DNA of 64,000 nt, taken from positions 92,310,968-92,374,967 of the forward strand of contig NC_064830.1 in NCBI RefSeq assembly GCF_024166365.1, written 5' to 3'. The DNA is from Elephas maximus indicus (Eukaryota; Chordata; Mammalia; Proboscidea; Elephantidae). The notes under the pieces are model-generated. The model was not told the DNA's origin, ran no database searches, and saw nothing but the letters and a program-made list of their open reading frames with translations. The position numbers and the translations under genes are program-made. Positions 11,301-26,300 of the stretch are shown here, piece by piece (position 1 is the first letter of the stretch; every line of letters starts with the position of its first letter).

Positions 11301-14300
11301 CTTACCACTCTTGCCGTATCTACTCCTACATCTGAGACTACAGACTTTAAATCTCCAAGTAGTACTGTCACCAACCCCATGACTGAAATCACATCTGCAA
11401 TCACTACCACTGACATACCAACAACTACTACATTCATCACACCCACTTCTCCAACTGTTCTAACTACAGAAACAGCCACAGACTCTGTAACAATACCCAC
11501 GCTGACAACCACACACAGGACATCAGGTGTCACTTCCACACATACCCTCTCCACAGAGAGCACAGCCACGTCAGCAATCATCTCATCTGCAACAACCTCC
11601 GGTACCGAGGGCACATCAACTAATATACGGCCATCATCTCTTAGTATTGGCATGACTACAGAAACACCTACTACATTCACCCTCTCACCGACCGTTACCA
11701 CAGATGCATTTAGTACGACAGCCATCACTACATCGCACACCATTAGAGGTACATCAGAAACCCCCACAAATATCATTGCATCTTCCTCCACTCACCAAAA
11801 CACGGAAACAACATTCAGTGTTACCACATCGTCTTCCACAACACCCACTATGATCACTTCACCTGCAAGTACTGGAAGCACCCCTACACTTCACCTTACT
11901 ACAATCATTCCCATTACCTCTGCCATCTCCACTTCAACATCTACCAGCACTACATGGACACCTCCCACAAAGAGTGTCCACACATCCCCAACCAGCACAC
12001 AAACACTGCACACTACAGCTGAAACCACCTTCTCACTCACTTCCACCAATACACTGACAACATCCACAACTCCTCTACCACCTTCATCCACTGCAGCCAC
12101 AACAGAAACAAGCAAGATGACCATCCCAACGTCTAAAGAAACATCCTTGCAGACATCTACACTTACTCCTACCATGGACACCTCTGCAGACACAATGGAA
12201 TTTACCACTATTTCTCCTACCACTTTATCACTCACTCCCACGAGTACAGATCATTCTTCCAAGACCAGCACCCATGCTACCATGACTACCGATATAGTAA
12301 CATCATCCACACATACGCTTTCGTCTTCTTCACCTGTCCCAAATTCAGAAATACTCAGCAGTGAAACTACAAATACTAACCCGACACCCTCCATGACCAC
12401 TACACTCCTTATGACTGATGCCATATCTACACCGACATCTGAGACCACAGGCTCTAATACTCCAAGTAGTACTGTCACCTATCCCACAACTGAAATCACA
12501 TCTGTGATCACTACCACTGAGATAACTACTACCTTCATCACCCCCACTTCTTCAACCTTCCCAGCTACACAAACAGCCAGGTCCGCTACCACAGACTCTG
12601 TAAGAACACCCACTCGGACAACCACACACAGGACATCAGATGCCACTTCTACAAATACCCTCTCTACAGAGAGCACATCCATGTCGGCAATCATCTCCTC
12701 TGCAACTACCTCTGGTACCGAGGGCATATCAACGAATATACCTCCATTATCTCTTAGTCCTGGCATGACTACAGCAACACCTACTACAGTCACCATCTCA
12801 CCCACGGTTACCACAGGTAAATTTAGAACGACAGCCATCACCTCAACACACACTGTTAGCAGTACATCAGGAACCCCCACAAACATCACTGCATCTTCCT
12901 CCGCTCACCAAAACACAAACACAACATCGAGTGTTAAGACTTCATCTTCCATAATGCCCACAATTATCACTTGGCTTGCAAGTACTGAAAGCACCCCTAC
13001 ACTTCCCGTCACTACAACCATTCCCACTACGTCCGCCGTCTCCACTTTGACATTTACGAGCAGTACATGGACAGCTCCCACAGAGAGTGTCTACACATCT
13101 CCAACCAGCACACAAACAGTGGGCACTATAGCTGAAACCACCTTGTCACCAACTTCTACCAATACATTCACAACATCCACAACTCCATTACCACCTTCAT
13201 CCACTGCAGCCACAACAGAAATAAGCAAGTTGACCGTCACAACATCTAATTCAATCTCCGTGCAGACATCTACACTTACTCCTACCACGGACACCACTAT
13301 AGACACTCTCACTACGGAATATACCTCTACTTCCCCGGCCACTTCATCAGTCACTCCCACAAGTACAGTCCATTCTTCCACGACCACCACCGCTGCTGCC
13401 ATGACCACCGATACAGTAACATCACCCACACACATGCTTTCGTCTTCTTCACCGGTCTTAAGTACAGAAGCAGTCAGCAGTGAGACTACAAACACTGCCC
13501 CGACGTCCTCCATGACTACCACACTCCTTACCACTGATGCCATATCTACTCCTAAATCTGAGACCACAGCCTCTAATTCTCCAAATAGTACTGTCACCAC
13601 TCCCACAACTGAAAGCACATCTGCGATCACTACCACTGATGTATCAACAGCTACTACATTCATCATAACCACATCTCCAACTTTCCCAACTACACAAACA
13701 GCCAGGTCCACTACCACAGACTCTGTAACAACACCCACTCTGACAACCACACACAGGACATCAGGTGCCACTTTCACACACACCCTGTCCACAGAGAGCA
13801 CAGCCACATCAACAATCAGCTCCTCTGCAACTACCTCTGGTACTGAAGAGACATCAACTAATACACCATCATCTCTTACTACCAGCACGACTACAGCAAC
13901 ACCTACTACAATCACGCTCTCACCTATGGTTACCACAGGTACATTTAATACGACAGCCAGCACCTCAACGCACACTGTCAGCAGTGCGTCAGGAACCTCC
14001 ACAACTATCATTCCACCTTCCTCCACTCACCAAAACACGGAAACAACATTCGGTGTTACCACATCGTCTTCCACAAGGCCCACTGTGATCACTTCACCTC
14101 CAATTACTGAAAGCACTCCTACACTTCCTGTCACTAGGACTATTCCTGTTACCGCTGCTGTCTCCACTTCGACATTTACCAGCAGTACATGGACAACTCC
14201 CACAGAGAGTGTCTACACATCTCCAACCAGCACACAAACAGTGGGCACTACAGCTGAAGCCACCTTCTCACCCACTTCCACCAATACATTCACGACATCC

Positions 14301-17300
14301 ACAACTCCATTACCACCTTCATCCACTGCAGCCACAACAGAAATAAGCAAGTTGACCGTCACAACATCTAATTCAATATCCGTGCAGACATCTACACTTA
14401 CTCCTACCACGGACACCGCTATAGACACTCTCATTACGGAATTTACCTCTACTTCCCCGGCCACTTCATCAGTCACTCCCACAAGTACAGTCCATTCTTC
14501 CACACCTACCACCCCTGCTGCCATGACCACCGATACAGTAACATCACCCACACACATGCTTTCGTCTTCTTCACTGGTCTTAAGTACAGAAGCAGTCAGC
14601 AGTGAGACTACAAACCCTGCCCCGACGTCCTCCATGACTACCACACTCCTTACCACTGATGCCATATCTACTCCTAAATCTGAGACCACAGGCTCTAACT
14701 CTCCAAGTAGTACTGTCACCACTCCCACAACTGAAAGCACATCTGCGATCACTACCACTGATGTATCAACAGCTACTACATTCATCACACCCACGTCTCC
14801 AACTTTCCCAGCTACACAAACAGCCAGTTCCACTACCACAGACTCTGTAACAACACCCACTCTGACGAACACGCACAGGACATCAGGTGTCACTTACACA
14901 CACACCCTCTCCACAGACAGGACATCCACATTGACTATCGACTCATCTGCCACCACCTCTGGTACCGAGGGCACATCAACAAATATACCTCCATCATCTC
15001 TTAGTACTGGCATGACTACAGCAACACCTACTACAGTCACCCTCTCACCCACGGTTACCACAGATACATTTAGTATGACAGCCATCACTGCAACGGACAC
15101 TGTTAGGACTACATCAGGAACCCCCACAAATATCATTGCATCTTCCTCCACTCACCAAAACACAGAAACAACATTCAGTTTTACCACATCGTCTTCCTTA
15201 ATGCCCACGATGACCACTTTGCCTGCAAGTACTGAAAGAACCTCTACACGTCCCGTCACTACGACAATTCCTACTACGTCTGCTGCCTCCACTTCAACGT
15301 TTCCAAGCAGTACGTGGACAACTCCCACAGAGAGTGTCTACAAGTCTCCAAGCAGCACACAAACAGTGGGCACTACCACTGAAACCACTTACCCACCCAT
15401 TTCCACCAATACATTCACCATATCCTCAACTCCTCTACCACCTTCGTCCACTGCAGCCACAACAGAAACAAGCGAGGTGACCGCTGCAATGTCTAATGCA
15501 ACATCCGTGCAGACGTCTACATTTGCTCCTACCACAGACACCTCTACAGACACTACGGAATTTACCTCTACTTCCCCGGCGACTTCACCAGTCACTCCCA
15601 TGAGTACAGTTCATTCTTCCACAACCACCACCCCTGCTCCTATGGCCACCAACATAGGAACATTACCCACACACACGCTTTTGTCTTCTTCACCTGTCCC
15701 AAGTACTGAAACAGTCAGCAGTGAGACTACAAACACTACCCTGACGCCCTCTATGACTACTAAACTCCTTACCACTGATGCCATATCTATACCTACATCT
15801 GAGACGACAGGCTCTAATACTCCAAGTAGTACTGTCTCCAATCCCACAACTGAAATCACATCTGTGATCATTACCACTGATGCAACTACAACCTTCATCA
15901 CACCCACTTCTACAACTTTTCCAACTACACAAACAGCCAGGTCCACTACCACAGACTCTGTAACAACACCCACTCTGACAACCACACACAGGACATCAGG
16001 TGCCACTTTCACACACACCCTGTCCACAGAGAGCACATCCACATTGGCAATCAGCTCCTCTGCAACTACCTCTGGTACCGAAGAGACATCAACGAATACA
16101 CCTTCATCATATCTTACTACCAGCACGACTACAGCAACACCTCCTACAATCACCCTCTCACCTATGGTTACCACAGGTACATTTAATACGACAGCCAGCA
16201 CCTCAGCGCACACTGTCAGCAGTGCATCAGGAACCTCCACAACTATCATTCCACCTTCCTCCACTCACCAAAACACGGAAACAACATTCGGTGTTACCAC
16301 ATCGTCTTCCACAAGGCCCACTGTGATCACTTCACCTCCAATTACTGAAAGCACCCCTACACTTCCTGTCACTAGGACTATTCCTGTTACCGCTGACATC
16401 TCCACTTCGACATTTACCAGCAGTACATGGACAACTCCCACAGAGAGTGTCTACACATCTCCAACCAGCACACAAACAGTGGGCACTACAGCTGAAACCA
16501 CCTTGTTACCAACTTCTACCAATACATTCACAACATCCACAACTCCATTACCACCTTCATCCACTGCAGCCACAACAGAAATGAACAAGTTGACCGTCAC
16601 AACATCTAATTCAATATCTGTGCAGACATCTACACTTACTCCTACCACGGACACCTCTATAGACACTCTCATTACGGAATTTACCTCTACTTCCCTGGCC
16701 ACTTCATCAGTCACTCCCACAAGTACAATCCATTCTTCCACACCTACCACCCCTGCTGCCATGACCACCGATACAGTAACATCACCCACACACATGCTTT
16801 CGTCTTCTTCACTGGTCTTAAGTACAGAAGCAGTCAGCAGTGAGACTACAAACACTGCCCCGACGTCCTCCATGACTACCACACTCCTTACCACTGATGC
16901 CATATCTACTCCTAAATCTGAGACCACAGGCTCTAACTCTCCAAGTAGTACTGTCACCACTCCCACAACTGAAAGCACATCTGCGATCACTACCACTGAT
17001 GTATCAACAGCTACTACATTCATCACACCCACGTCTCCAACTTTCCCAGCTACACAAACAGCCAGTTCCACTACCACAGACTCTGTAACAACACCCACTC
17101 TGACGAACACGCACAGGACATCAGGTGTCACTTACACACGCACCCTCTCCACAGACAGGACATCCACATTGACTGTCAACTCATCTGCCACCACCTCTGG
17201 TACCGAGGGCACATCAACAAATATACCTCCATCATCTCTTAGTACTGGCATGACTACAGCAACACCTACTACAGTCACCCTCTCACCCACGGTTACCACA

Positions 17301-20300
17301 GATACATTTAGTATGACAGCCATCACTGCAACAGACACTGTTAGGACTACATCAGGAACCCCCACAAATATCATTGCATCTTCCTCCACTCACCAAAACA
17401 CAGAAACAACATTCAGTTTTACCACATCGTCTTCCTTAATGCCCACGATGACCACTTTGCCTGCAAGTACTGAAAGCACCTCTACACGTCCCATCACTAC
17501 GACCATTCCCAATACGTCTGCTGCCTCCACTTCAACGTTTCCAAGCAGTACGTGGACAACTCCCACAGAGAGTGTCTACAAGTCTCCAAGCAGCACACAA
17601 ACAGTGGGCACTACCACTGAAACCACTTCCACACCCACTTCCACCAATACATTCACCATATCCTCAACTCCTCTACCACCTTCGTCCACTGCAGCCACAA
17701 CAGAAACAAGCGAGGTGACCGCTGCAATGTCTAATGCAACATCCGTGCAGACGTCTACATTTGCTCCTACCACAGACACCTCTACAGACACTACGGAATT
17801 TACCTCTACTTCCCCAGCGACTTCACCAGTCACTCCCATGAGTACAGTTTATTCTTCCACGACCACCACCCCTGCTCCTATGGCCACCAACATAGTAACA
17901 TTACCCACACACACGCTTTTGTCTTCTTCACCTGTCCCAAGTACTGAAACAGTCAGCAGTGAGACTACAAACACTACCCTGACGCCCTCTATGACTACTA
18001 AACTCCTTACCACTGATGCCGTATCTATACCTACATCTGAGACGACAGGCTCTAATACTCCAAGTAGTACTGTCTCCAATCCCACAGCTGAAATCACATC
18101 TGAGATCATTACCACTGATGCAACTACAACCTTCTTCACACCCACTTCTACAACTTTTCCAACTACACAAACAGCCAGGTTCACTACCACAGACTCTGTA
18201 ACAACACCCACTCTGACAACCACACACAGGACATCAGGTGCCACTTTCACACACACCCTGTCCACAGAGAGCACAGCCACATCAACAATCAGCTCCTCTG
18301 CAACTACCTCTGGTACTGAAGAGACATCAACTAATACACCATCATCTCTTACTACCAGCACGACTACAGCAACACCTACTACAATCACGCTCTCACCTAT
18401 GGTTACCACAGGTACATTTAATACGACAGCCAGCACCTCAACGCACACTGTCAGCAGTGCATCAGGAACCTCCACAACTATCATTCCACCTTCCTCCACT
18501 CACCAAAACACGGAAACAACATTCAGTGTTACCACATCGTCTTCCACAAGGCCCACTGTGATCACTTCACCTCCAATTACTGAAAGCACCGCTACACTTC
18601 CTGTCACTAGGACTATTCCTGTTACCGCTGACATCTCCACTTCGACATTTACCAGCAGTACATGGACAACTCCCACAGAGAGTGTCTACACATCTCCAAC
18701 CAGCACACAAACAGTGGGCACTACAGCTGAAACCACCTTGTTACCAACTTCTACCAGTACATTCACAACATCCACAACTCCATTACCACCTTCATCCACT
18801 GCAGCCACAACAGAAATAAGCAAGTTGACCGCCACAACATCTAATTCAATATCCGTGCAGACATCTACACTTACTCCTACCACGGACACCTCTATAGACA
18901 CTCTCATTATGGAATTTACCTCTACTTCCCTGGCCACTTCATCAGTCACTCCCACAAGTACAGTCCATTCTTCCACACCTACCACCCCTGCTGCCATGAC
19001 CACCGATACAGTAACATCACCCACACACATGCTTTCGTCTTCTTCACTGGTCTTAAGTACAGAAGCAGTCAGCAGTGAGACTACAAACACTGCCCCGACG
19101 TCCTCCATGACTACCACACTCCTTACCACTGATGCCATATCTACTCCTAAATCTGAGACCACAGGCTCTAACTCTCCAAGTAGTACTGTCACCACTCCCA
19201 CAACTGAAAGCACATCTGAGATCACCACCACTGATGTATCAACAGCTACTACATTCATCATAACCACATCTCCAACTTTCCCAACTACACAAACAGCCAG
19301 GTCCACTACCACAGACTCTGTAACAACACCCACTCTGACGAACACGCACAGGACATCAGGTGTCACTTACACACACACCCTCTCCACAGACAGGACATCC
19401 ACACTGACTATCAACTCATCTGCCACCACCTCTGGTACCGAGGGCACATCAACAAATATACCTCCATCATCTCTTAGTACTGGCATGACTACAGCAACAC
19501 CTACTACAGTCACCCTCTCACCCACGGTTACCACAGATACATTTAGTATGACAGCCATCACTGCAACAGACACTGTTAGGACTACATCAGGAACCCCCAC
19601 AAATATCATTGCATCTTCCTCCACTCACCAAAACACAGAAACAACATTCAGTTTTACCACATCGTCTTCCTTAATGCCCACGATGACCACTTTGCCTGCA
19701 AGTACTGAAAGCACCTTTACACGTCCCGTCACTACAACGATTCCTACTACGTCTGCTGCCTCCACTTCAACGTTTCCAAGCAGTACGTGGACAACTCCCA
19801 CAGAGAGTGTCTACAAGTCTCTAACCAGCACACAAACAGTGGGCACTACCACTGAAACCACTTCCACACCTACTTCCACCAATACATTCACCATATCCAC
19901 AACTCCTCTACCACCTTCGTCCACTGCAGCCACAACAGAAACAAGTGAGGTGACTGCTGCAATGTCTAATGCAACATCCGTGCATACGTCTACATTTGCT
20001 CTTACCACGGACACCTCTACAGACACTACGGAATTCACCTCTACTTCCCCGGCGACTTCACCAGTCACTCCCATGAGTACAGTTCATTCTTCCACGACCA
20101 CCACCCCTGCTCCTATGGCCACCAACATAGTAACATTACCCACACACACGCTTTTGTCTTCTTCACCTGTCCCAAGTACTGAAACAGTCAGCAGTGAGAC
20201 TACAAACACTACCCTGACGCCCTCTATGACTACTAAACTCCTTACCACTGATGCCATATCTATACCTACATCTGAGACGACAGGCTCTAATACTCCAAGT

Positions 20301-23300
20301 AGTACTGTCTCCAATCCCACAACTGAAATCACATCTGTGATCATTACCACTGATGCAACTACAACCTTCATCACACCCACTTCTACAACTTTTCCAACTA
20401 CACAAACAGCCAGGTCCACCACCACAGACTCTGTAACAACACCCACTCTGACAACCACACACAGGACATCAGGTGCCACTTTCACACACACCCTGTCCAC
20501 AGAGAGCACATCCACATTGGCAATCAGCTCCTCTGCAACTACCTCTGGTACCGAAGAGACATCAACGAATACACCTTCATCATATCTTACTACCAGCACG
20601 ACTACAGCAACACCTACTACAATCACCCTCTCACCTATGGTTACCACAGGTACATTTAATACGACAGCCAGCACCTCAGCGCACACTGTCAGCAGTGCAT
20701 CAGGAACCTCCACAACTATCATTCCACCTTCCTCCACTCACCAAAACACGGAAACAACATTCGGTGTTACCACATCGTCTTCCACAAGGCCCACTGTGAT
20801 CACTTCACTTCCAATTACTGAAAGCACCCCTACACTTCCTGTCACTAGGACTATTCCTGTTACCGCTGACATCTCCACTTCGACATTTACCAGCAGTACA
20901 TGGACAACTCCCACAGAGAGTGTCTACACATCTCCAACCAGCACACAAACAGTGGGCACTACAGCTGAAACCACCTTGTTACCAACTTCTACCAATACAT
21001 TCACAACATCCACAACTCCATTACCACCTTCATCCACTGCAGCCACAACAGAAATGAACAAGTTGACCGTCACAACATCTAATTCAATATCTGTGCAGAC
21101 ATCTACACTTACTCCTACCACGGACACCTCTATAGACACTCTCATTACGGAATTTACCTCTACTTCCCTGGCCACTTCATCAGTCACTCCCACAAGTACA
21201 ATCCATTCTTCCACACCTACCACCCCTGCTGCCATGACCACCGATACAGTAACATCACCCACACACATGCTTTCGTCTTCTTCACTGGTCTTAAGTACAG
21301 AAGCAGTCAGCAGTGAGACTACAAACACTGCCCCGACGTCCTCCATGACTACCACACTCCTTACCACTGATGCCATATCTACTCCTAAATCTGAGACCAC
21401 AGGCTCTAACTCTCCAAGTAGTACTGTCACCACTCCCACAACTGAAAGCACATCTGCGATCACTACCACTGATGTATCAACAGCTACTACATTCATCACA
21501 CCCACGTCTCCAACTTTCCCAGCTACACAAACAGCCAGTTCCACTACCACAGACTCTGTAACAACACCCACTCTGACGAACACGCACAGGACATCAGGTG
21601 TCACTTACACACGCACCCTCTCCACAGACAGGACATCCACATTGACTGTCAACTCATCTGCCACCACCTCTGGTACCGAGGGCACATCAACAAATATACC
21701 TCCATCATCTCTTAGTACTGGCATGACTACAGCAACACCTACTACAGTCACCCTCTCACCCACGGTTACCACAGATACATTTAGTATGACAGCCATCACT
21801 GCAACAGACACTGTTAGGACTACATCAGGAACCCCCACAAATATCATTGCATCTTCCTCCACTCACCAAAACACAGAAACAACATTCAGTTTTACCACAT
21901 CGTCTTCCTTAATGCCCACGATGACCACTTTGCCTGCAAGTACTGAAAGCACCTCTACACGTCCCATCACTACGACCATTCCCAATACGTCTGCTGCCTC
22001 CACTTCAACGTTTCCAAGCAGTACGTGGACAACTCCCACAGAGAGTGTCTACAAGTCTCCAAGCAGCACACAAACAGTGGGCACTACCACTGAAACCACT
22101 TCCACACCCACTTCCACAAATACATTCACCATATCCTCAACTCCTCTACCACCTTCGTCCACTGCAGCCACAACAGAAACAAGCGAGGTGACCGCTGCAA
22201 TGTCTAATGCAACATCCGTGCAGACGTCTACATTTGCTCCTACCACAGACACCTCTACAGACACTACGGAATTTACCTCTACTTCCCCAGCGACTTCACC
22301 AGTCACTCCCATGAGTACAGTTTATTCTTCCACGACCACCACCCCTGCTCCTATGGCCACCAACATGGTAACATTACCCACACACACGCTTTTGTCTTCT
22401 TCACCTGTCCCAAGTACTGAAACAGTCAGCAGTGAGACTACAAACACTACCCTGACGCCCTCTATGACTACTAAACTCCTTACCACTGATGCCATATCTA
22501 TACCTACATCTGAGACGACAGGCTCTAATACTCCAAGTAGTACTGTCTCCAATCCCACAGCTGAAATCACATCTGAGATCATTACCACTGATGCAACTAC
22601 AACCTTCTTCACACCCACTTCTACAACTTTTCCAACTACACAAACAGCCAGGTTCACTACCACAGACTCTGTAACAACACCCACTCTGACAACCACACAC
22701 AGGACATCAGGTGCCACTTTCACACACACCCTGTCCACAGAGAGCACAGCCACATCAACAATCAGCTCCTCTGCAACTACCTCTGGTACTGAAGAGACAT
22801 CAACTAATACACCATCATCTCTTACTACCAGCACGACTACAGCAACACCTACTACAATCACGCTCTCACCTATGGTTACCACAGGTACATTTAATACGAC
22901 AGCCAGCACCTCAACGCACACTGTCAGCAGTGCATCAGGAACCTCCACAACTATCATTCCACCTTCCTCCACTCACCAAAACACGGAAACAACATTCAGT
23001 GTTACCACATCGTCTTCCACAAGGCCCACTGTGATCACTTCACCTCCAATTACTGAAAGCACCGCTACACTTCCTGTCACTAGGACTATTCCTGTTACCG
23101 CTGACATCTCCACTTCGACATTTACCAGCAGTACATGGACAACTCCCACAGAGAGTGTCTACACATCTCCAACCAGCACACAAACAGTGGGCACTACAGC
23201 TGAAACCACCTTGTTACCAACTTCTACCAGTACATTCACAACATCCACAACTCCATTACCACCTTCATCCACTGCAGCCACAACAGAAATAAGCAAGTTG

Positions 23301-26300
23301 ACCGCCACAACATCTAATTCAATATCCGTGCAGACATCTACACTTACTCCTACCACGGACACCTCTATAGACACTCTCATTATGGAATTTACCTCTACTT
23401 CCCTGGCCACTTCATCAGTCACTCCCACAAGTACAGTCCATTCTTCCACACCTACCACCCCTGCTGCCATGACCACCGATACAGTAACATCACCCACACA
23501 CATGCTTTCGTCTTCTTCACTGGTCTTAAGTACAGAAGCAGTCAGCAGTGAGACTACAAACACTGCCCCGACGTCCTCCATGACTACCACACTCCTTACC
23601 ACTGATGCCATATCTACTCCTAAATCTGAGACCACAGGCTCTAACTCTCCAAGTAGTACTGTCACCACTCCCACAACTGAAAGCACATCTGAGATCACCA
23701 CCACTGATGTATCAACAGCTACTACATTCATCATAACCACATCTCCAACTTTCCCAACTACACAAACAGCCAGGTCCACTACCACAGACTCTGTAACAAC
23801 ACCCACTCTGACGAACACGCACAGGACATCAGGTGTCACTTACACACACACCCTCTCCACAGACAGGACATCCACACTGACTATCAACTCATCTGCCACC
23901 ACCTCTGGTACCGAGGGCACATCAACAAATATACCTCCATCATCTCTTAGTACTGGCATGACTACAGCAACACCTACTACAGTCACCCTCTCACCCACGG
24001 TTACCACAGATACATTTAGTATGACAGCCATCACTGCAACAGACACTGTTAGGACTACATCAGGAACCCCCACAAATATCATTGCATCTTCCTCCACTCA
24101 CCAAAACACAGAAACAACATTCAGTTTTACCACATCGTCTTCCTTAATGCCCACGATGACCACTTTGCCTGCAAGTACTGAAAGCACCTTTACACGTCCC
24201 GTCACTACAACGATTCCTACTACGTCTGCTGCCTCCACTTCAACGTTTCCAAGCAGTACGTGGACAACTCCCACAGAGAGTGTCTACAAGTCTCTAACCA
24301 GCACACAAACAGTGGGCACTACCACTGAAACCACTTCCACACCTACTTCCACCAATACATTCACCATATCCACAACTCCTCTACCACCTTCGTCCACTGC
24401 AGCCACAACAGAAACAAGTGAGGTGACTGCTGCAATGTCTAATGCAACATCCGTGCATACGTCTACATTTGCTCTTACCACGGACACCTCTACAGACACT
24501 ACGGAATTCACCTCTACTTCCCCGGCGACTTCACCAGTCACTCCCATGAGTACAGTTCATTCTTCCACGACCACCACCCCTGCTCCTATGGCCACCAACA
24601 TAGTAACATTACCCACACACACGCTTTTGTCTTCTTCACCTGTCCCAAGTACTGAAACAGTCAGCAGTGAGACTACAAACACTACCCTGACGCCCTCTAT
24701 GACTACTAAACTCCTTACCACTGATGCCATATCTATACCTACATCTGAGACGACAGGCTCTAATACTCCAAGTAGTACTGTCTCCAATCCCACAACTGAA
24801 ATCACATCTGTGATCATTACCACTGATGCAACTACAACCTTCATCACACCCACTTCTACAACTTTTCCAACTACACAAACAGCCAGGTCCACCACCACAG
24901 ACTCTGTAACAACACCCACTCTGACAACCACACACAGGACATCAGGTGCCACTTTCACACACACCCTGTCCACAGAGAGCACATCCACATCGGCAATCAG
25001 CTCCTCTGCAACTACCTCTGCTACCGAAGAGACATCAACTAATACACCTTCATCATATCTTACTACCAGCACGGCTACAGCAACACCTACTACAATCACC
25101 CTCTCACCTATGGTTACCACAGGTACATTTAATATGACAGCCCGCACCTCAGCGCACACTGTCAGCAGTGCATCAGGAACCTCCACAACTATCATTCCAC
25201 CTTCCTCCACTCACCAAAACACGGAAACAACATTCGGTGTTACCACATCGTCTTCCACAAGGCCCACTGTGATCACTTCACCTCCAATTACTGAAAGCAC
25301 CGCTACACTTCCTGTCACTAGGACTATTCCTGTTACCGCTGACATCTCCACTTCGACATTTACCAGCAGTACATGGACAACTCCCACAGAGAGTGTTTAT
25401 ACATCTCCAACCAGCACACAAACAGTGGGCACTACAGCTGAAACCACCTTGTTACCAACTTCTACCAATACATTCACGACATCCACAACTCCATTACCAC
25501 CTTCATCCACTGCAGCCACAACAGAAATAAACAAGTTGACTGTTGCAACATCTAATGCAATATCCGTGCAGACATCTACACTTACTCCTACCACGGACAT
25601 CTCTACAGACACTCTCACTACGGAATTTACCTCTACCTCCCCGGCCACTTCATCAGTCACTCCCACAAGTACAGTCCATTCTTCCATGACCACCACCCCT
25701 GCTGCCATGACCACTGATACAGTAACATCACGCACACACATGCTTTCGTCTTCTTCACCTGTCTCTAGTACAGAAGCAGTCAGCAGTGAGACTACAAACA
25801 CTACCCTGACATCCTCCATGACTACCACACTCCTTACCACTGATGCCATATCTACTCCTAAATTTGAGCCCACAGGCTCCAATTCTCCAAGTAGTACTCT
25901 CACCACTTCCACGACTGAAAGCACATCTGCGATCACTACCACTGATATATCAATAGCTACTACATTCATCATACCCACATCTCCAACTTTCCCAGCTACA
26001 CAAACAGCGAGGTCCACTACCACAGACTCTGTAACAACACCCACTCTGACAAACACGCAGAGGACATCAGGTGTCACTTACACACGCAACCTCGCCACAG
26101 ACAGGACATCCACATCGACTATCAACTCATCTGCAACTACCTCTGGTACCGAGGGCACGTCAACGAATATACCTTCATCATCTCTTTGGACAGGCATGAC
26201 TACAGCAACACCTACTACAGTCACATTCTCACTCGCCGTTACCACAGGTACATTTAGTACGACAGCCAGCACCTCAATGCACACTGTTAGCAGTACATCA

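Noticed and set aside
15600-25000. CRISPR-like or satellite DNA interpretation of the regular repeats
   Set aside because: The repeats are long, contiguous, without unique spacers, stay in one open coding frame and lie in a mammalian gene.
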